Assembly (NCBI GenBank): GCA_965240325.2
Contig: OZ251236.1
Span: 1,116,001-1,180,000, forward strand
Direction: 5' to 3'
Source of the DNA: Rebecca billardiae RCC1528
Lineage: Eukaryota; Haptophyta
Length of the DNA: 64,000 nt
The translations under genes and the position numbers were made by a program. The notes below the pieces were generated by a model. It made no database searches. It was given only the letters and a program-made list of their open reading frames with translations, and was not told the DNA's origin. Of the stretch, positions 1-10,776 are shown one piece after another. The number at the start of each line of letters is the position of its first letter. The stretch's first letter is position 1.

Positions 1-2606
1 TGCTCCCGCGTCGAGCGCGGCGAGCGCCAGAGCAGCGAGGCGGCGGTGGCGAGCTGCACGGCAGCGAGCAGCAGCTGCACGCCGAGCACCGGCCCCAGCC
101 TCACCTGCACCGTGCAGCAGCGGAGCGCCGTGATCAGGTTGAGCGTGCCGGCGAGCAGCGCGCGGGCCCCAAACACGCGCCACACCGTGCCCAGCAGCCG
201 ATGCAGCTCGCGCGAGCGCGCCGGGCCGAGCAGCACGCCGCCCAAGACGCAGACGGCGTGCACCGAGCACGCGCAGGTGCACAGGTACGTGGCGCCGACG
301 GCGCGCGTGAGCCCCACGTGCGCGCGCGCGGCGGGGCACATGTCGACGAGCGCGGCGCCCGCGGGCGCGGGCCTCAGCTCGGTGAGTACCAGCCCTGGGC
401 GCAGGGTGCCGTATGCCGTCGTCGCCGAGATGGTGAGCAGGGCGAGCGCGAGCGCGAGGATGGGCGGGCGGTGGCGGCGGATCGGGAGCAGCGCGACGCC
501 CGCGCACGCAAAGGCGATGTTGAGCGCGAGCGCGGAGAGCGGGCGCACGAGCCACAGCCACGGCGGCGGCGGCCCCGCCTTGGAGCCCAGGTTGAGCCGC
601 AGCCCGAGCGAGCCGAGCCACAGCGCGTACGCAAGAACAGACAACAGACCGAGCAGCCGGGTCGGCGTGGCGAACGCCGAGTGCGCCGAGTCGATGGCGC
701 ACTCGCAGAGCTGCTCGATGGCGCGCGGGTGGAGCAGCTGCGCGCTGCCGGCCTCGGCGCGCGCCGCGGCCGCCGCGGCCGCCGAGTCGCACCGCGCGGG
801 CTCGCCGCCGCCGGCCGCGTCCGCGGCGGGCGGCCGCGGCGACTTGGCGGAGAGGGTCCGCCCGCTGCCGTCTCCGTTGCAGCTGAGCGCGCCGCCGGGC
901 ACTGGGAGCGCCGTGTGCGCGCCGAGCGCATACGAGTCGCGCGCCGGGCGGTGCGCGGGCGGCGTCGCGCTGTGCGCGAGCCGATCGCGCACCTGCCGCC
1001 GCACGTCCGGGCTGCCGGGCGCGCCGCCGTCGGCCGCCGCGCCCACGCCCTCGCTGCCCGTCGTCGCGAGCACGACCGCGTGGTACGTCTCGCGCAGCAG
1101 CTCGAGCACCGGCTGGGGCGGGAGCGCGTGCTCGGCGCTGAGGAGCAGCAGGTGCGGCACGGGGCGCCCGCCGCCGCGCGCGCCGCGCGCGGTGGGGCGC
1201 ACGCTCACCAGCGCGTCGGGCGAGTGCAGCAGGTGCGCGGTGTGCGGCAGCGCAGCCATCAGCGCGACCACTGCGCGCGCGGCGCGGCGGAGGGCGGCGG
1301 CGACGTGAGCGCGCGCGGGTGCGCTGGCGGGCGGGCGCGCCTGCGCGCGGTGCGGCGCGGTGCGGCGGCGTGCGCTGGCGCGCAGTCGCCCGCGCAGCCG
1401 TGCGGTGCGGCGCGCGCACCGTCGTACGGCTTGACGTAGCCGTTGAGGTGCTGCGCGATGTGCGCGCTCTGGTCGAGGTCCTCGTACGCGCAGACGTCAA
1501 ACTCGGCGCGCTCGACGCCGCAGAAGGTCTCGAAGTACCACTGCTTGGTGCAGCGCGGCGGGAGGCGGCCCTCGCACAGCTTGAGCCACAGCCCCTCCAG
1601 CCCGAGGAACTGCGCGTCCGCCAGGTACCGCATGATCGGGCACTTGAAGCGCAGCGCGAACGAGCGCGCAAGCTGCATCGGCAGCATCGGGATCGCGTGC
1701 CGCGAGACGACCGTCATCGGGATGCCGCGCGAGAAGCAGAAGCGGTACACCGCGTCCGCGGCGGGCGGGTCGTAGCCGCAGTTGACCGAGCTGTCCGCCC
1801 GGTACGCGCCCGGCGCGGACGCGTCCGCCTCCAGCCCGCCCTGCACGCACACGCGCGCCACCTTGGCGCACACGAGCGCCGGCTCGTCGTGGATCACGTC
1901 GGCGAGATCGGTGAAGCCCGAGATGATGACGACGGTGAGCCCGTGGTGCGGCGCGGCGCGGAGGACGCGGCGCAGCAGCGCCGAGCCCTCGTGCAGCCGG
2001 CTGCCGTCCACGCGCTCGAACCCCTCGAGCGCGTACTCGTGCGGCTGAGGCTCGTACGGCCGGCCGGCCGTGCCGACGCCGACCGGCACGTCGGCCGCGC
2101 CGACGTGGTCGAGGATGCAGCGCGCGAGCTTGGCGCGGGCGTGCTGCTGGTGGCCGCCGTTGGCAATCACCGCCGCCGCGTGCACGACGCGCTGCGTGTG
2201 CAGCGTCGAGAGCACCAGCAGCGCCTGCGTGGGGGCAGGGCACGCACGCGGGACGCGCGTCGGGGGCGCGTGAGCCAGCGTCGAGCGCGGCACGGCACAT
2301 GGGATCCAGTCGCGCACGGCATGCGCGCGCCGCGAAGGTGGGCTCGCGGTGGGCTCACCTTGACGTCATCGGGGTCCGGGCCCTGCACAATGCCGCGAGG
2401 GGTCGGCGGCGGCGCGCGGCGCCGCGCGGTGGCGCACGTGAGCCATGCGCGCGGGAACGGCGCGCGCGCGCGCCCGAGCAGAGCGGCAGCCCACGCGGTA
2501 CGGGCGCTCTCGCCGTGTGCGTGCGCCGCACCGGGTCCGTGATCAGCACGATGGACGTGCGTGTGCGCGCGAAGGGTGGCCAGAGCAGGCCGAGCAGGTC
2601 CGCCAT
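1..2606 (-). CDS. Nucleoside hydrolase (IunH-like) with multi-pass membrane C-terminus, 3' end beyond window
   Basis: Predicted to hydrolyse the N-glycosidic bond of nucleosides. Four exons read on the minus strand: 2606-2532, 2382-2359, 2224-1420 and 1270-1 (open to the window edge); introns are 149, 134 and 149 nt. Joined, exons 1-3 give ITDPGPDPDDVKALLVLSTL, the Asp-rich N-terminal metal/ribose motif of the family (residues about 22-40), then the family-like VPVGVGTAGRP and a Rossmann-like core. Exon 4 restores ...KPYDVVALMAALP across the splice. The start is the ATG at 2606; the longer open frame to 2654 begins with GTG. After about residue 480 the last exon encodes roughly five hydrophobic segments, for example LLGLLSVLAYALWLGSL and ILALALALLTISATTAYG. 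That is not typical of soluble nucleoside hydrolases and suggests a membrane-anchored enzyme. Family call firm; substrate unknown. Confidence 0.82.
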
Positions 2607-3935
2607 CTCCTCGGCCCCCTCGCTGCACCCGGCTCCCTCACAGAACCAGGCCACTTGCTCGGCGTTCCCCGGAAGCCAGTAATTCGCGAAAGTTCGACAT
2701 CATCAATAGTCAGCGGGTAACAGCCTTCTGTTGGAGAACTACTTGGAGTGTTCGGCACCGACAGTCCCAGCAAATATCATAATAGCGTGTGAGTCTTCCG
2801 GAGCCCTGATGAATTATTAGAGGAAGTTGCATGTGCGCCCTAGAGAATCGTGACCAAGTCGTTGCGCTGCTATTGGAACGTCCGCAAGATTCTATAGCAG
2901 GTGGTTCTCGATCGGTGGGAAGGAGGTAGGGAGCCACGGCGATTGGCTGACACGACCGGCGACAGGAGTACCGTATCCATAGGTACCGAATACTCGGATC
3001 AACGAGATCGCGAGATTATTGCCGCTCGCCGCCACGCCATGCTTGCTGCATCATGTCGCCCGCACGTGGATTGCTCGTACTCTGCACAGAGCCGCAACAT
3101 TACATCACTGCGTTACTCCGAGAGGCGGCGGTGCGGGTGCATGCACGGCAGCCCAGCGTGTGCCGCTGTCCATTAGCCGCGGCCGTTTAGTCTGACTCCG
3201 CGCGGCGGCACCCAGTTGGCCGCAAACGTGCGGCTGGCACAGCGGGGCGGAAGTCCTGGGCTTGACGGCCTCGCCGGGTCGTCACAGTGGACACCATGTC
3301 ACCGTGGGGTGCGGTCCGACGGGCGGCCGCGGCACCGGGCCGACTGACTGGACCGCGGCGGCCACCCGCAGCTGACTCGAACCGCGGCGCCGCCGACGCG
3401 ACCGCTTGGCGCCCGAGGGCGCGCCACGGCCTCACACTGACACAGTGTGCCCCGAGTCAGCGGGCGCCCGCGCTCAGGCTATGAACAGAGAGTCGCCGCG
3501 CTGGTCCGAGTCCGGGCCGACGTTGCTGATCCCTGGGGCGGAGAGGATGCATATATGTGTACACCGCTGATTGGCTGACCGGAATTTCTTCTGTCTTCTG
3601 ACCCGCGGGCTCGCGGACGTGCCGGACGTTCTCAGACTCCGACGCGGGCCGACGAGTACTACTCAGAGTAACCGCGAGTGGGGCCGAGTCCGCCGAGTGG
3701 CCCGCGAGTCCCCGCGACATCTGCCATCCGGACATATGGTCATGGTCATGTGCAGCTGTGGCAGCAGCAGCATATATATATATATCTAAATGATCGAACC
3801 GTCCGACGGCACTCTCTCACGGGACGGATGAGTCGGCTCCAGCGTCGACCGGTGCTGCCACTGACCCGGCGTCTCATCATTGGCAGGGCCGGAGCCCGAC
3901 CAGCAGCGCCACCGGCGCCGGGGTGCCACCGGGGC
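2607..3935. other. Intergenic, between the 5' end of the hydrolase gene and the 3' end of the PAS gene
   Basis: No open frame here has a recognisable domain or a splice-compatible continuation. Two copies of an inverted CCAAT motif in the same context (GATTGGCTGAC) lie near 2941 and 3569; the first is about 335 bp upstream of the hydrolase start and could be promoter sequence. A short TA-rich tract follows CAG repeats near 3765-3785. Confidence 0.5.
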
Positions 3936-6900
3936 TCACTCCGACAGCCGCGGCACCCTCGGCTGCGGGCTCCCCACTGGACCACGTGCGGAACCGTTGT
4001 CTCGGCCCGCGGCCGGCGGCCCGTCGATGCGAGGCCACTCGACGGCGTTGCCGTCCTTGTCCCAGAACAGCCGGCGCTCGACCGCGGACGCGCGCAGGTG
4101 CATCAGGATGCTCGCTGGGCGGCCGCCCACCCACTTGAACGACGCGGAGAAGTCGACCCAGCGGTACGAGTCCCACGTCAGGTGGCGCATCACGCCGCGC
4201 AGCCGCGAGGTGACCGCGCCGCCCGCGCCGTGCCGGTCGAGCACGAGCGCGTGCGGGTCGCCGCCTGCGCCGTCGACGCTCAGACGCGGCGGGCTCGCCG
4301 GGAACAGCGGCTCCCCCTTGTGCGTGTGCATCACGTGCTCGCGCAGGATCTTGCGGTCGTGCGGGTGCACAAACTCGCCTGCGAAGAGCCGGGGCCGGCG
4401 CGCGCGCGCGCGGAGAGGGCGAGGCGGCGCGCGAGCGAGCGTGAGCGCGGGGAGAGACCCCCCCCCCCGGCGGAGGCGGCGCGCGCGGCAGCCCTGCCCG
4501 CCCGCCCTCTCTCGCCCTCGCGCGCGCACGCGCGCGCACCCGACGCCGCGCCGATGTGCTCCCAGGGCTCGAAGCCGAAGAGCGCGGTGCTCTGCGCGGA
4601 CACGTGCACGATGTAGCCGTGAGCGTCCACGTGCTTGAAGCAGTCGGACGACTCGTCGCACAGCTGGCGGAAGTGCGACTCTGCGCGCTCGGGCAGCTTG
4701 GGCGCGGTCACGGCCGCGAGCAGGGTGAGCCGGCGCTGCAGCGGCGAGTAGTACAGCACACCGTGCATCTCGACTGTCGGCAGCACGCCGGGCAGCCCGG
4801 CACGCAGCCGCAGCGCGCCGCAGTCCGCCACCAGCCTCGACTCTGGGTGAGCAAGCTCGTTGGGCGCGAGCGCGTCCGCGCCGGACTCGAGCCGTCGCAG
4901 CGTCGCGTACGGCCGCGCCTTGTTCGCCAGCCGGCGCATCGCGTCGACCACCGCGCCGACCGACTCGGGCGCGAGCACGTGGCTCGCCGCGAGGAAGCTG
5001 CTCCCCTCCACCTGGTCGGCGATCGAGCTGCCGAGCGCGGAGTCCACCGCGCGAGAGCACCACGCCACGCGCAGCTGCAGCGCCTCCGCGCCGCCCGGGC
5101 TCTCGGCGACGGCGGCGAGCTGGTCCGGGTGCACGTCGGCGAGGGTGAGCGCGAGCGACGGCGCGCCCGGCAGGCAGTGGAAGCCGTGCAGCCAGTGCGG
5201 CAGCGTGCGGCTCGCGCACACCAGCCGGTGCACTCCGAGCGAGAACTGGGGTGGCGGCGGCTCGGCGGCGCGACCGCCCGAGCCCGCGCCTGGCTGCGCC
5301 GCCGGCTCGGCGCGCGCGCTCTGGTTGTGCTGCGGGCTGGGCTGCGCGCCCGCGCTCGCGCTCGGCGGCACGAGCGGCAGCGGCGGCGGCATCGCCGGCA
5401 CCTCCGCCGAGTGCAGCGGCGAGTGCGGCGACGCGTGCGGCGTGCCCTCCTCCTCCGCCTCCGCCGCCTCCGCCGCGCGGATGCGCTTCGAGAGCACGCG
5501 CACACCCTCTGACAGCCAGAGCTCAATCGGCGCCGGAGGGTCGTCGCCGTTGGGCGCGTCGGGCACCACCTCGACGAGCAGGTGGAAGAGCGCGCCCGCG
5601 CTCTTGAACGAGGTCTGCTGGAACATGATCGAGCGGAACGTGTGGATCCGGCTCCCGTCCGCCACAGGCAGCCGCGCGCTCGAGTGGCCGCGCACGTCCG
5701 CGTCCGCGACCATCGGCGGGTCGCCGCTCACCGTCACGATGCGCAGCCGCAGCTCGCCCGCGGAGGGCGCGTCGGGCCCGAGCTCGACCTCGATCTCGGG
5801 CAGCCGCCACGTCTTGAACCAGAACGCGCCGCCGTGCGTGCCGTGGTCCTTCAGGAACGGCCGCGAGAGCGAGACGCGCAGCACGGGCCGGCGCGCGCGC
5901 GGCGGCGCTGGCAGCAGGTGCGCCGTCGGGTCGATGTAGCGCCGCTCCCACTTGACGATGTGCTCGCCGTGCGGCGCGAAGGCCTGCGAGCCGCGCACGC
6001 CGGGCAGCGCGCCCGCCGACGCGCTGCCACCGCCCACGCGCCGCTGCCGCGACGCGTGCGCCGGCTCCTCGGCCACGCCGCTCGGCGCGCGCCTCTTGTG
6101 CGAGCCCTGCGCGTCCGCGCTCGCGCCGGCGTGAGCGCTGCCCAGCTCAACGCCGCCGCCGCCGCCGCCGCCGTGCGGGCTGGTCCCGGGCATGCCGGGC
6201 GCGTCGTGCGGCTCGCGCGGCGAGATGGGCACCATCAGCTTCGTCTGCGGCGCGAGCTGCCGCTCGCGCGCGATCAGCTCGAGCATCGCCCGGTTGTCCA
6301 TCCAGCTGGCGCCCGGAGGCCAGCCGGGCAGCGAGGGCATGCCGCCCGTTGGCGCGCCGCCCAGGCCGGCGCAGCCCATTGGCGGCATCCCGCCCATCCC
6401 GGGGCCGACGGGCCCCGCGCCACCCATCCCGGGCATCCCAGGGCGCATGCCACCGAAGCCGGGAAGGCCGCCGAGCCCGCCGAGCCCGCCGCCCAGCGAG
6501 GGAGGCATCGCGCCGCCCCTGCCCCCGCCCCCGCGCCCACCGCCGCCCCCGCCGCCCATGCCCGGCATGATGGGCATACCCCCACGGCCCATGCCGGGCA
6601 TGCCGGGCATGCCGGGCACGCCGGGCATGCCGGGCATGCCGGGCATGCCGGGCATGCCGGGCATGCCGCCCGCGCCGGGCATGCCGCCCGCGCCCATGCC
6701 TCCCATGCCGCCCCGGCCGCCCATGCCGCCCATGCCGCCCATGTTGCCGCAAGCGCCGCCTGCGGGGCCCATGCCCGGCATTTGCGGCACGCCGGGTTGG
6801 TTGGGTATGCTCGGCACGGCGGGCGCACCCCCGACGCCGCCAGGCCCGGGCATTGCCCCCAGGAGCGCGGTGTTTGTGCCGTACAGCGCGGCCATCGGCG

Positions 6901-7033
6901 GGAGCCTCGAGCCGATCACCTGCGCCTGCATGGACGGAGGCCGCGAGGCGCCCGAGGAGAGGAGGTGCTCGACAAGCGTGTCCAGGTCGAGCGCCGCCTG
7001 ACGCGCGTCGTCAACGCTGTGCAGCCCGTCCAT
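3936..7033 (-). CDS. PAS-domain regulatory protein with Met/Gly/Pro-rich low-complexity region
   Basis: Two exons: 7033-4540 and 4378-3936, with a 161-nt intron (donor GTGCGC, acceptor CTTCGCAG) that rejoins the PAS domain as EHIGAAS-GEFVHPHDRKIL. The product is 978 residues. Order: a helical N-terminus with DDARQAALDLDTLVEHLL; a Met-Pro-Gly/Gly-rich region with 9-bp (MPG) repeats at about residues 60-240; a Ser/His-rich linker; a beta-rich domain at about 380-520 that I cannot name; an unassigned globular region; and a C-terminal PAS domain from about 786 (SDCFKHVDAHGYIVHVSAQS) that includes the usual Y-R-W-V-D strand. PAS domains sense small ligands, redox state or light, or dimerise. The beta domain (FRSIMFQQTSFKS...) is vaguely reminiscent of p53/Rel-type transcription factor folds, but this is not demonstrated. 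The start is the first ATG; the frame stays open further only through GTG and would enter the divergent GST gene. Confidence 0.72.
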
Positions 7034-7163
7034 TCCCGTCCGGCGACGCCGCTCCACCGGGCGGGCTCGCCGATCGCCGACCCTGGACAGCCAGCCGGGC
7101 GCCCTTGCGGCTTGCTCGGCTTGTGAAATGTATGAGTGGACGGGTGCTTTCCGGCGTTGACCA
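7034..7163. promoter_or_regulatory. Shared promoter region of a divergent gene pair
   Basis: Only 130 bp separate the ATG of the PAS gene (-) from the first ATG of the GST gene (+), so both promoters must lie here or inside the 5' ends. A CCAAT motif at 7162-7166 overlaps the upstream GST ATG. If that box is functional, translation of GST more likely starts at the in-frame ATG at 7248. Confidence 0.45.
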
Positions 7164-8111
7164 ATGACCAACGAGGACGACGTCGCTGCGCGCGCGCGGA
7201 CCCAGGGACGGTCGGGAGCCGCTGGATCGGGGTGGCGGACGAGCGAAATGCCGTCGCCCTCGTCGGCCGCCACGGCCGCGATCTCGGCCGACGCGCGGGC
7301 GTTCGCGCTCGTGGCCACGTTCGTGCTCGGCCTGGTGCTCGCCGCGCTCGTGCTCCGGCGCGTCAGGCAACCGCCCACGCTCTACGTGCACCCGGTCAGC
7401 GCGCCCGCGCGCGCGTGCGCCTCGCTCGTGCGCGCGGCGGGCATCTCCGCGACCGCGCTCGAGCTCAAGCCTATCGCGCTCGAGCGCGGCGAGCACAAGT
7501 CGCCCGAGTTCAAGGCGATCAACGCGAACGGCTCGGTCCCCGCGCTCCAGGACGGCGAGCTGCGCATCGGCGAGAGCCACGCCATCATGCGCTACATGTG
7601 CACGCGCTTTGCGCTGAGCGACCACTGGTACCCTTCCGATCCGCAGGCGCGCGCGCGCGTGGACGAGTACCTGGACTGGCACCACACGCACTCGCGCAAG
7701 GGCGTGCCGTACTTCTTCCACAAGTACATCATCGCCAAGTTCTTCGACGGCGCGCCCGACCGCCTCCGCATGGACGAGGGCAAGAAGGCGTACCTCTCGG
7801 CACTGCGCCACCTCGACGCGCACAACCTCGCGCGCACCGCGTTCGTCGCCGCCGACTTCATCACGATCGCCGACCTGGCGTGCTACGCGGAGGTGGGCCC
7901 GATGCAGTGGGACAAGGAGCTGCGCGACCAGATCCGCGTGCTGCCCAACGTCTCGCGCTGGATGTCCGTCATGCGCCTGCAGCCGTGGCACGACGACGTC
8001 CACGGCAGCGTGAGGCGAGTCGTCGAGGACGCGAGCGCCAAGGGCGACGCGGCGGCCGCCGCCGAGGCCGCCGCCGCGGCGGGCGCCGTGGAGGCCGCGC
8101 CCAAGCCGTGA
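7164..8111 (+). CDS. Glutathione S-transferase, theta-like, with N-terminal signal anchor
   Basis: Single exon, 315 residues (287 if the ATG at 7248 is used). GSTs conjugate glutathione to electrophiles or reduce peroxides. A hydrophobic segment (FALVATFVLGLVLAALVL, about residues 51-68) precedes the thioredoxin-like domain, which starts LYVHPVSAPARACASLV; the Ser after PV is the candidate catalytic serine of theta-class enzymes. NANGSVPALQDGELRIGESHAI matches the glutathione-binding cis-Pro and ES motifs. The all-helical domain follows, with the N-capping region AADFITIADLACYAEV, and the tail is Ala/Glu-rich. The membrane anchor is extra relative to typical cytosolic theta GSTs (about 240 residues) and suggests an endomembrane location. 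Head-to-head with the PAS gene. Confidence 0.85.
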   Translation: MTNEDDVAARARTQGRSGAAGSGWRTSEMPSPSSAATAAISADARAFALVATFVLGLVLAALVLRRVRQPPTLYVHPVSAPARACASLVRAAGISATALELKPIALERGEHKSPEFKAINANGSVPALQDGELRIGESHAIMRYMCTRFALSDHWYPSDPQARARVDEYLDWHHTHSRKGVPYFFHKYIIAKFFDGAPDRLRMDEGKKAYLSALRHLDAHNLARTAFVAADFITIADLACYAEVGPMQWDKELRDQIRVLPNVSRWMSVMRLQPWHDDVHGSVRRVVEDASAKGDAAAAAEAAAAAGAVEAAPKP

Positions 8112-8898
8112 GCGCGGCCGCGCGCAACGCCGGGCCGCGCGGCTCACTGGGGCACGCCCGCGCGTGCGTGTCTGCGCCCTGTCTCAGCGCAGCAGCCCGC
8201 CGCGCGCCGCTCCGAGACCAGGCCGAGGCCGCGGCCGAACCGCCCCGCGCGGCACCCCGCATACGCCCTGGCCTGTGCGGCCGGCAGGGTCCGCCCGCCC
8301 TGGCAGGCGACGACAAGGCTTCGGTGGGCCGCAAGGCAGCCTCCACATCGGCGTCAGCGGCACAATCACTCAGCTGCGAGCATTCACCTTCACCGCGCCG
8401 CTGCTGCGGGGCACACGCCACACGGCAGCTCGAGGTCTTACAGTTACACACGAGAGTCCGCCCGACACCGCCGCGCCGCGCGGTCGGCGGTTGCGACCTG
8501 CGAAAGCGGGTTGGGCCCCGGGGTCCGGGACCGGCGGGTCACGGTGCAGGTGGCAGCCTTCAGCAGGCAGGCGGTGCGCCGCCGCCGGGGCAACTCAAGT
8601 CACCAGCGGCATCGACTCGATCACTCCGCGCCAGAGTCGTCACCAGTGGCACGATGACGATGTCACGTCGTCGAACTCGATCACGATGCCGAGCCGCCCG
8701 AGCCCGATGCCGATGGCGATGGGCAATGCCTCGATATGGCCTCGATAGGGTGCTGATCCGAGGTCATCGTGAGCCTGGCTCCTAAGACGATACTGATGAA
8801 TATATGACGATGCATGCGCACGGAGCTTGCCTCATCAGCATATATTGATGGCGCATCTATCAAATCCGCCTGCGTGCTGCTTGGCACGTGTGCCCATG
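8112..8898. other. Convergent intergenic region between GST and RRM genes
   Basis: Both neighbouring genes end here. Open frames are short and show no domain. A small imperfect palindrome, CATCAGCATATATTGATG, sits at 8832-8849, in the most AT-rich part. No clear AATAAA was found. Confidence 0.5.
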
Positions 8899-9537
8899 TC
8901 ACGTCCCCAGCTGTCGTGGTCGTTGCACGACGTTGAGCGCGCGATCCCCAAACGCCATGCCGTGCAGCCGATCTGCGGCTGCTGCTGCCGTCGGCGCGTC
9001 CACGTACTCGACGAGCACCACGTGGGAGTCGCGGGGGGAGCCGTCGGCGGAGGGCGTCGAGTCGGGGCGCATCTCTAGCGCGACCACCTTGCCAAAATGC
9101 GCCAGGAGCGCGCGGACGCGCTCGCTGCCCAGGTCGCTCGGCACGTCGCGTATTTCTAAGATGGCGCGCGAGCTCGAGTCACCGACTGTGTGCATGGCAC
9201 CGCGCTCGACCTGGGCGATCGCATCGTTCGCCTTTGCGAGCAGCGTCTCGAGCTGCGCGACGCGGCGCTGCGCCGCATCAGCGCGCGCGCGCGCAGCGAT
9301 GAGCTCGCGCATGGTGTGCTTGGACGCGCGCTCCGCCTCGTCAGCGCGCGCGTTGGCCCCTGCCATCGCAGCCTCGAGCGTGACGCGCTTCGCCTCTGAA
9401 TCCGCGCATCGGCGCACGAGCAGCTCGTTGGCCTCGCGCGTCTCCGCCGCTGCCGCCTCACGCTGCGCCGAGAGCGACTCGTCGACTCGTGCGAGCAAGC
9501 CGGCGAGCGCACGCTCCGTGACGTCCGGCGCGCTCAT
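8899..9537 (-). CDS. Coiled-coil protein with C-terminal RNA-recognition motif
   Basis: 212 residues in one exon. The start is the ATG at 9537 (MSAPDVTERALAGLLARV); the frame stays open upstream but only into low-complexity Arg/Pro sequence overlapping the divergent gene. Residues about 5-115 form a charged Ala/Glu/Arg helix with heptad character (coiled coil). From about residue 120 the sequence ILEIRDVPSDLGSERVRALL, then HVVLVEYVDAPTAAAAADRL, gives the two RNP-like strands and helices of an RRM fold, here close to the C-terminus. Probably an RNA-binding or RRM-like protein-interaction factor; the RNP aromatic residues are not canonical, so RNA binding is inferred only from the fold. Confidence 0.65.
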   Translation of the reverse strand: MSAPDVTERALAGLLARVDESLSAQREAAAAETREANELLVRRCADSEAKRVTLEAAMAGANARADEAERASKHTMRELIAARARADAAQRRVAQLETLLAKANDAIAQVERGAMHTVGDSSSRAILEIRDVPSDLGSERVRALLAHFGKVVALEMRPDSTPSADGSPRDSHVVLVEYVDAPTAAAAADRLHGMAFGDRALNVVQRPRQLGT

Positions 9538-9692
9538 GGCGGTGCCGGCCGGCTGGCCCAGCAAGGGGAGGCTGTTCTTGATGCTGGCTGGGCAGCGGTT
9601 TGAATCTCGAGCGGCAAGACGAGCAGTCACCGCTCGCAGAGTGAGTTCAAGCGCCGCGCACTTTTGCGCATGGCCGCCGTTGCCGCGCGGCA
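9538..9692. promoter_or_regulatory. Shared promoter region of the second divergent pair
   Basis: 155 bp between the ATG of the RRM gene (-) and the ATG of the long coiled-coil gene (+). No TATA box is visible. The close head-to-head arrangement implies a common promoter. Confidence 0.4.
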
Positions 9693-10741
9693 ATGGCAGC
9701 GGCATGGTCGCACCTCGAGGACTTCCTGCGCGGCGAGAACCTGCGCCCAGAGGACGTGAACGCCGCGCTGCAGGACGCGATCTCCGCCTCGCACGAGTCG
9801 CGCACGGCGCGCTCGCGCGGCATGAGCGTCTCGGTCTCGCGCGAGTCGTCGCGTGTCCAGTCTGAGCTCTCCTCGCCCGCCTTCTCGTCGTCGAGGCACG
9901 CCTCGTGCCCGGCGGGCGGGCTCGCGAGCGCGAGCGGGTCGCACCTCCGCGCACGGAGCACCTCGGCCGGCTCCGCCTCGGCGGCCGACTCGTGCTCCCG
10001 GCTGTACTCGCACGCGACGGCCACGTCGCGTGCGCGCGCTGCGACGCGCCCGGCCGCGTCAGCGGTGGCGGCGCTCTCGTCCGGTGCGGGCGCAGGCCCA
10101 GGCGCCGGCAGTGGAGCATCGGCGCGCGTGGCGGCGGACCCGTCAGCGTTGGCGCCGCTCGACTGCCGCTCCATCGACGCCGCTTCGTCGTGCGAGGGCG
10201 CAGAGCGTTGGCCACTGCGCGCGGCGACTGGCCCGTCGGAGCCGGCGCGCAACTCGGCGCTGCCGTCGGGCCGGCCGTCGGGCCGGCCGTCGTGCGACTC
10301 TCTCTCGCCGCTGCGTGCGGCGAGCGCGCACGAGCCGCACGCGCCGCCGCACGCGCACGGGCCCACCGGCCTCCCCCGGCACCACAGCGACTGCGCGTGC
10401 GGCCGCTCCCGCGCGGCCTCGTGCTCAGGCGGCGGGCTGTGTGCGCGCGGCGCGAGTGCGCGCGCGAGCTGGGCGTGTGGCGGCGGCGGCGGCTTCGGGG
10501 AGGCGGATGCGGGGCGCGGGTGGGCGTGCGACGCGCCCAGCGACGCGTCCCGTGGCGCGCCCTCGCCGCAGCGGCCGCGCGCGGCCACTGCGCCGTGCGC
10601 GTGCGGCGCGCCCGACAGCGAGCTCAGCGCTGCGGCGCGCGATGGCACACATGGGCACGGCGGCGCCGCCAGCCCTCGCGGCGGCAGCCAGCACGGCCGC
10701 AGCCCGCTGCGCGCCGGGGTGCTGCCCGCGCCCGGCCCAAG

Positions 10742-10776
<35 letters not shown>

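Noticed and set aside
9-1439. Long plus-strand frames opposite the nucleoside hydrolase gene
   Set aside because: Arg/Ala/Ser-rich with no domain; the minus strand has a coherent spliced protein with hydrophobic helices.
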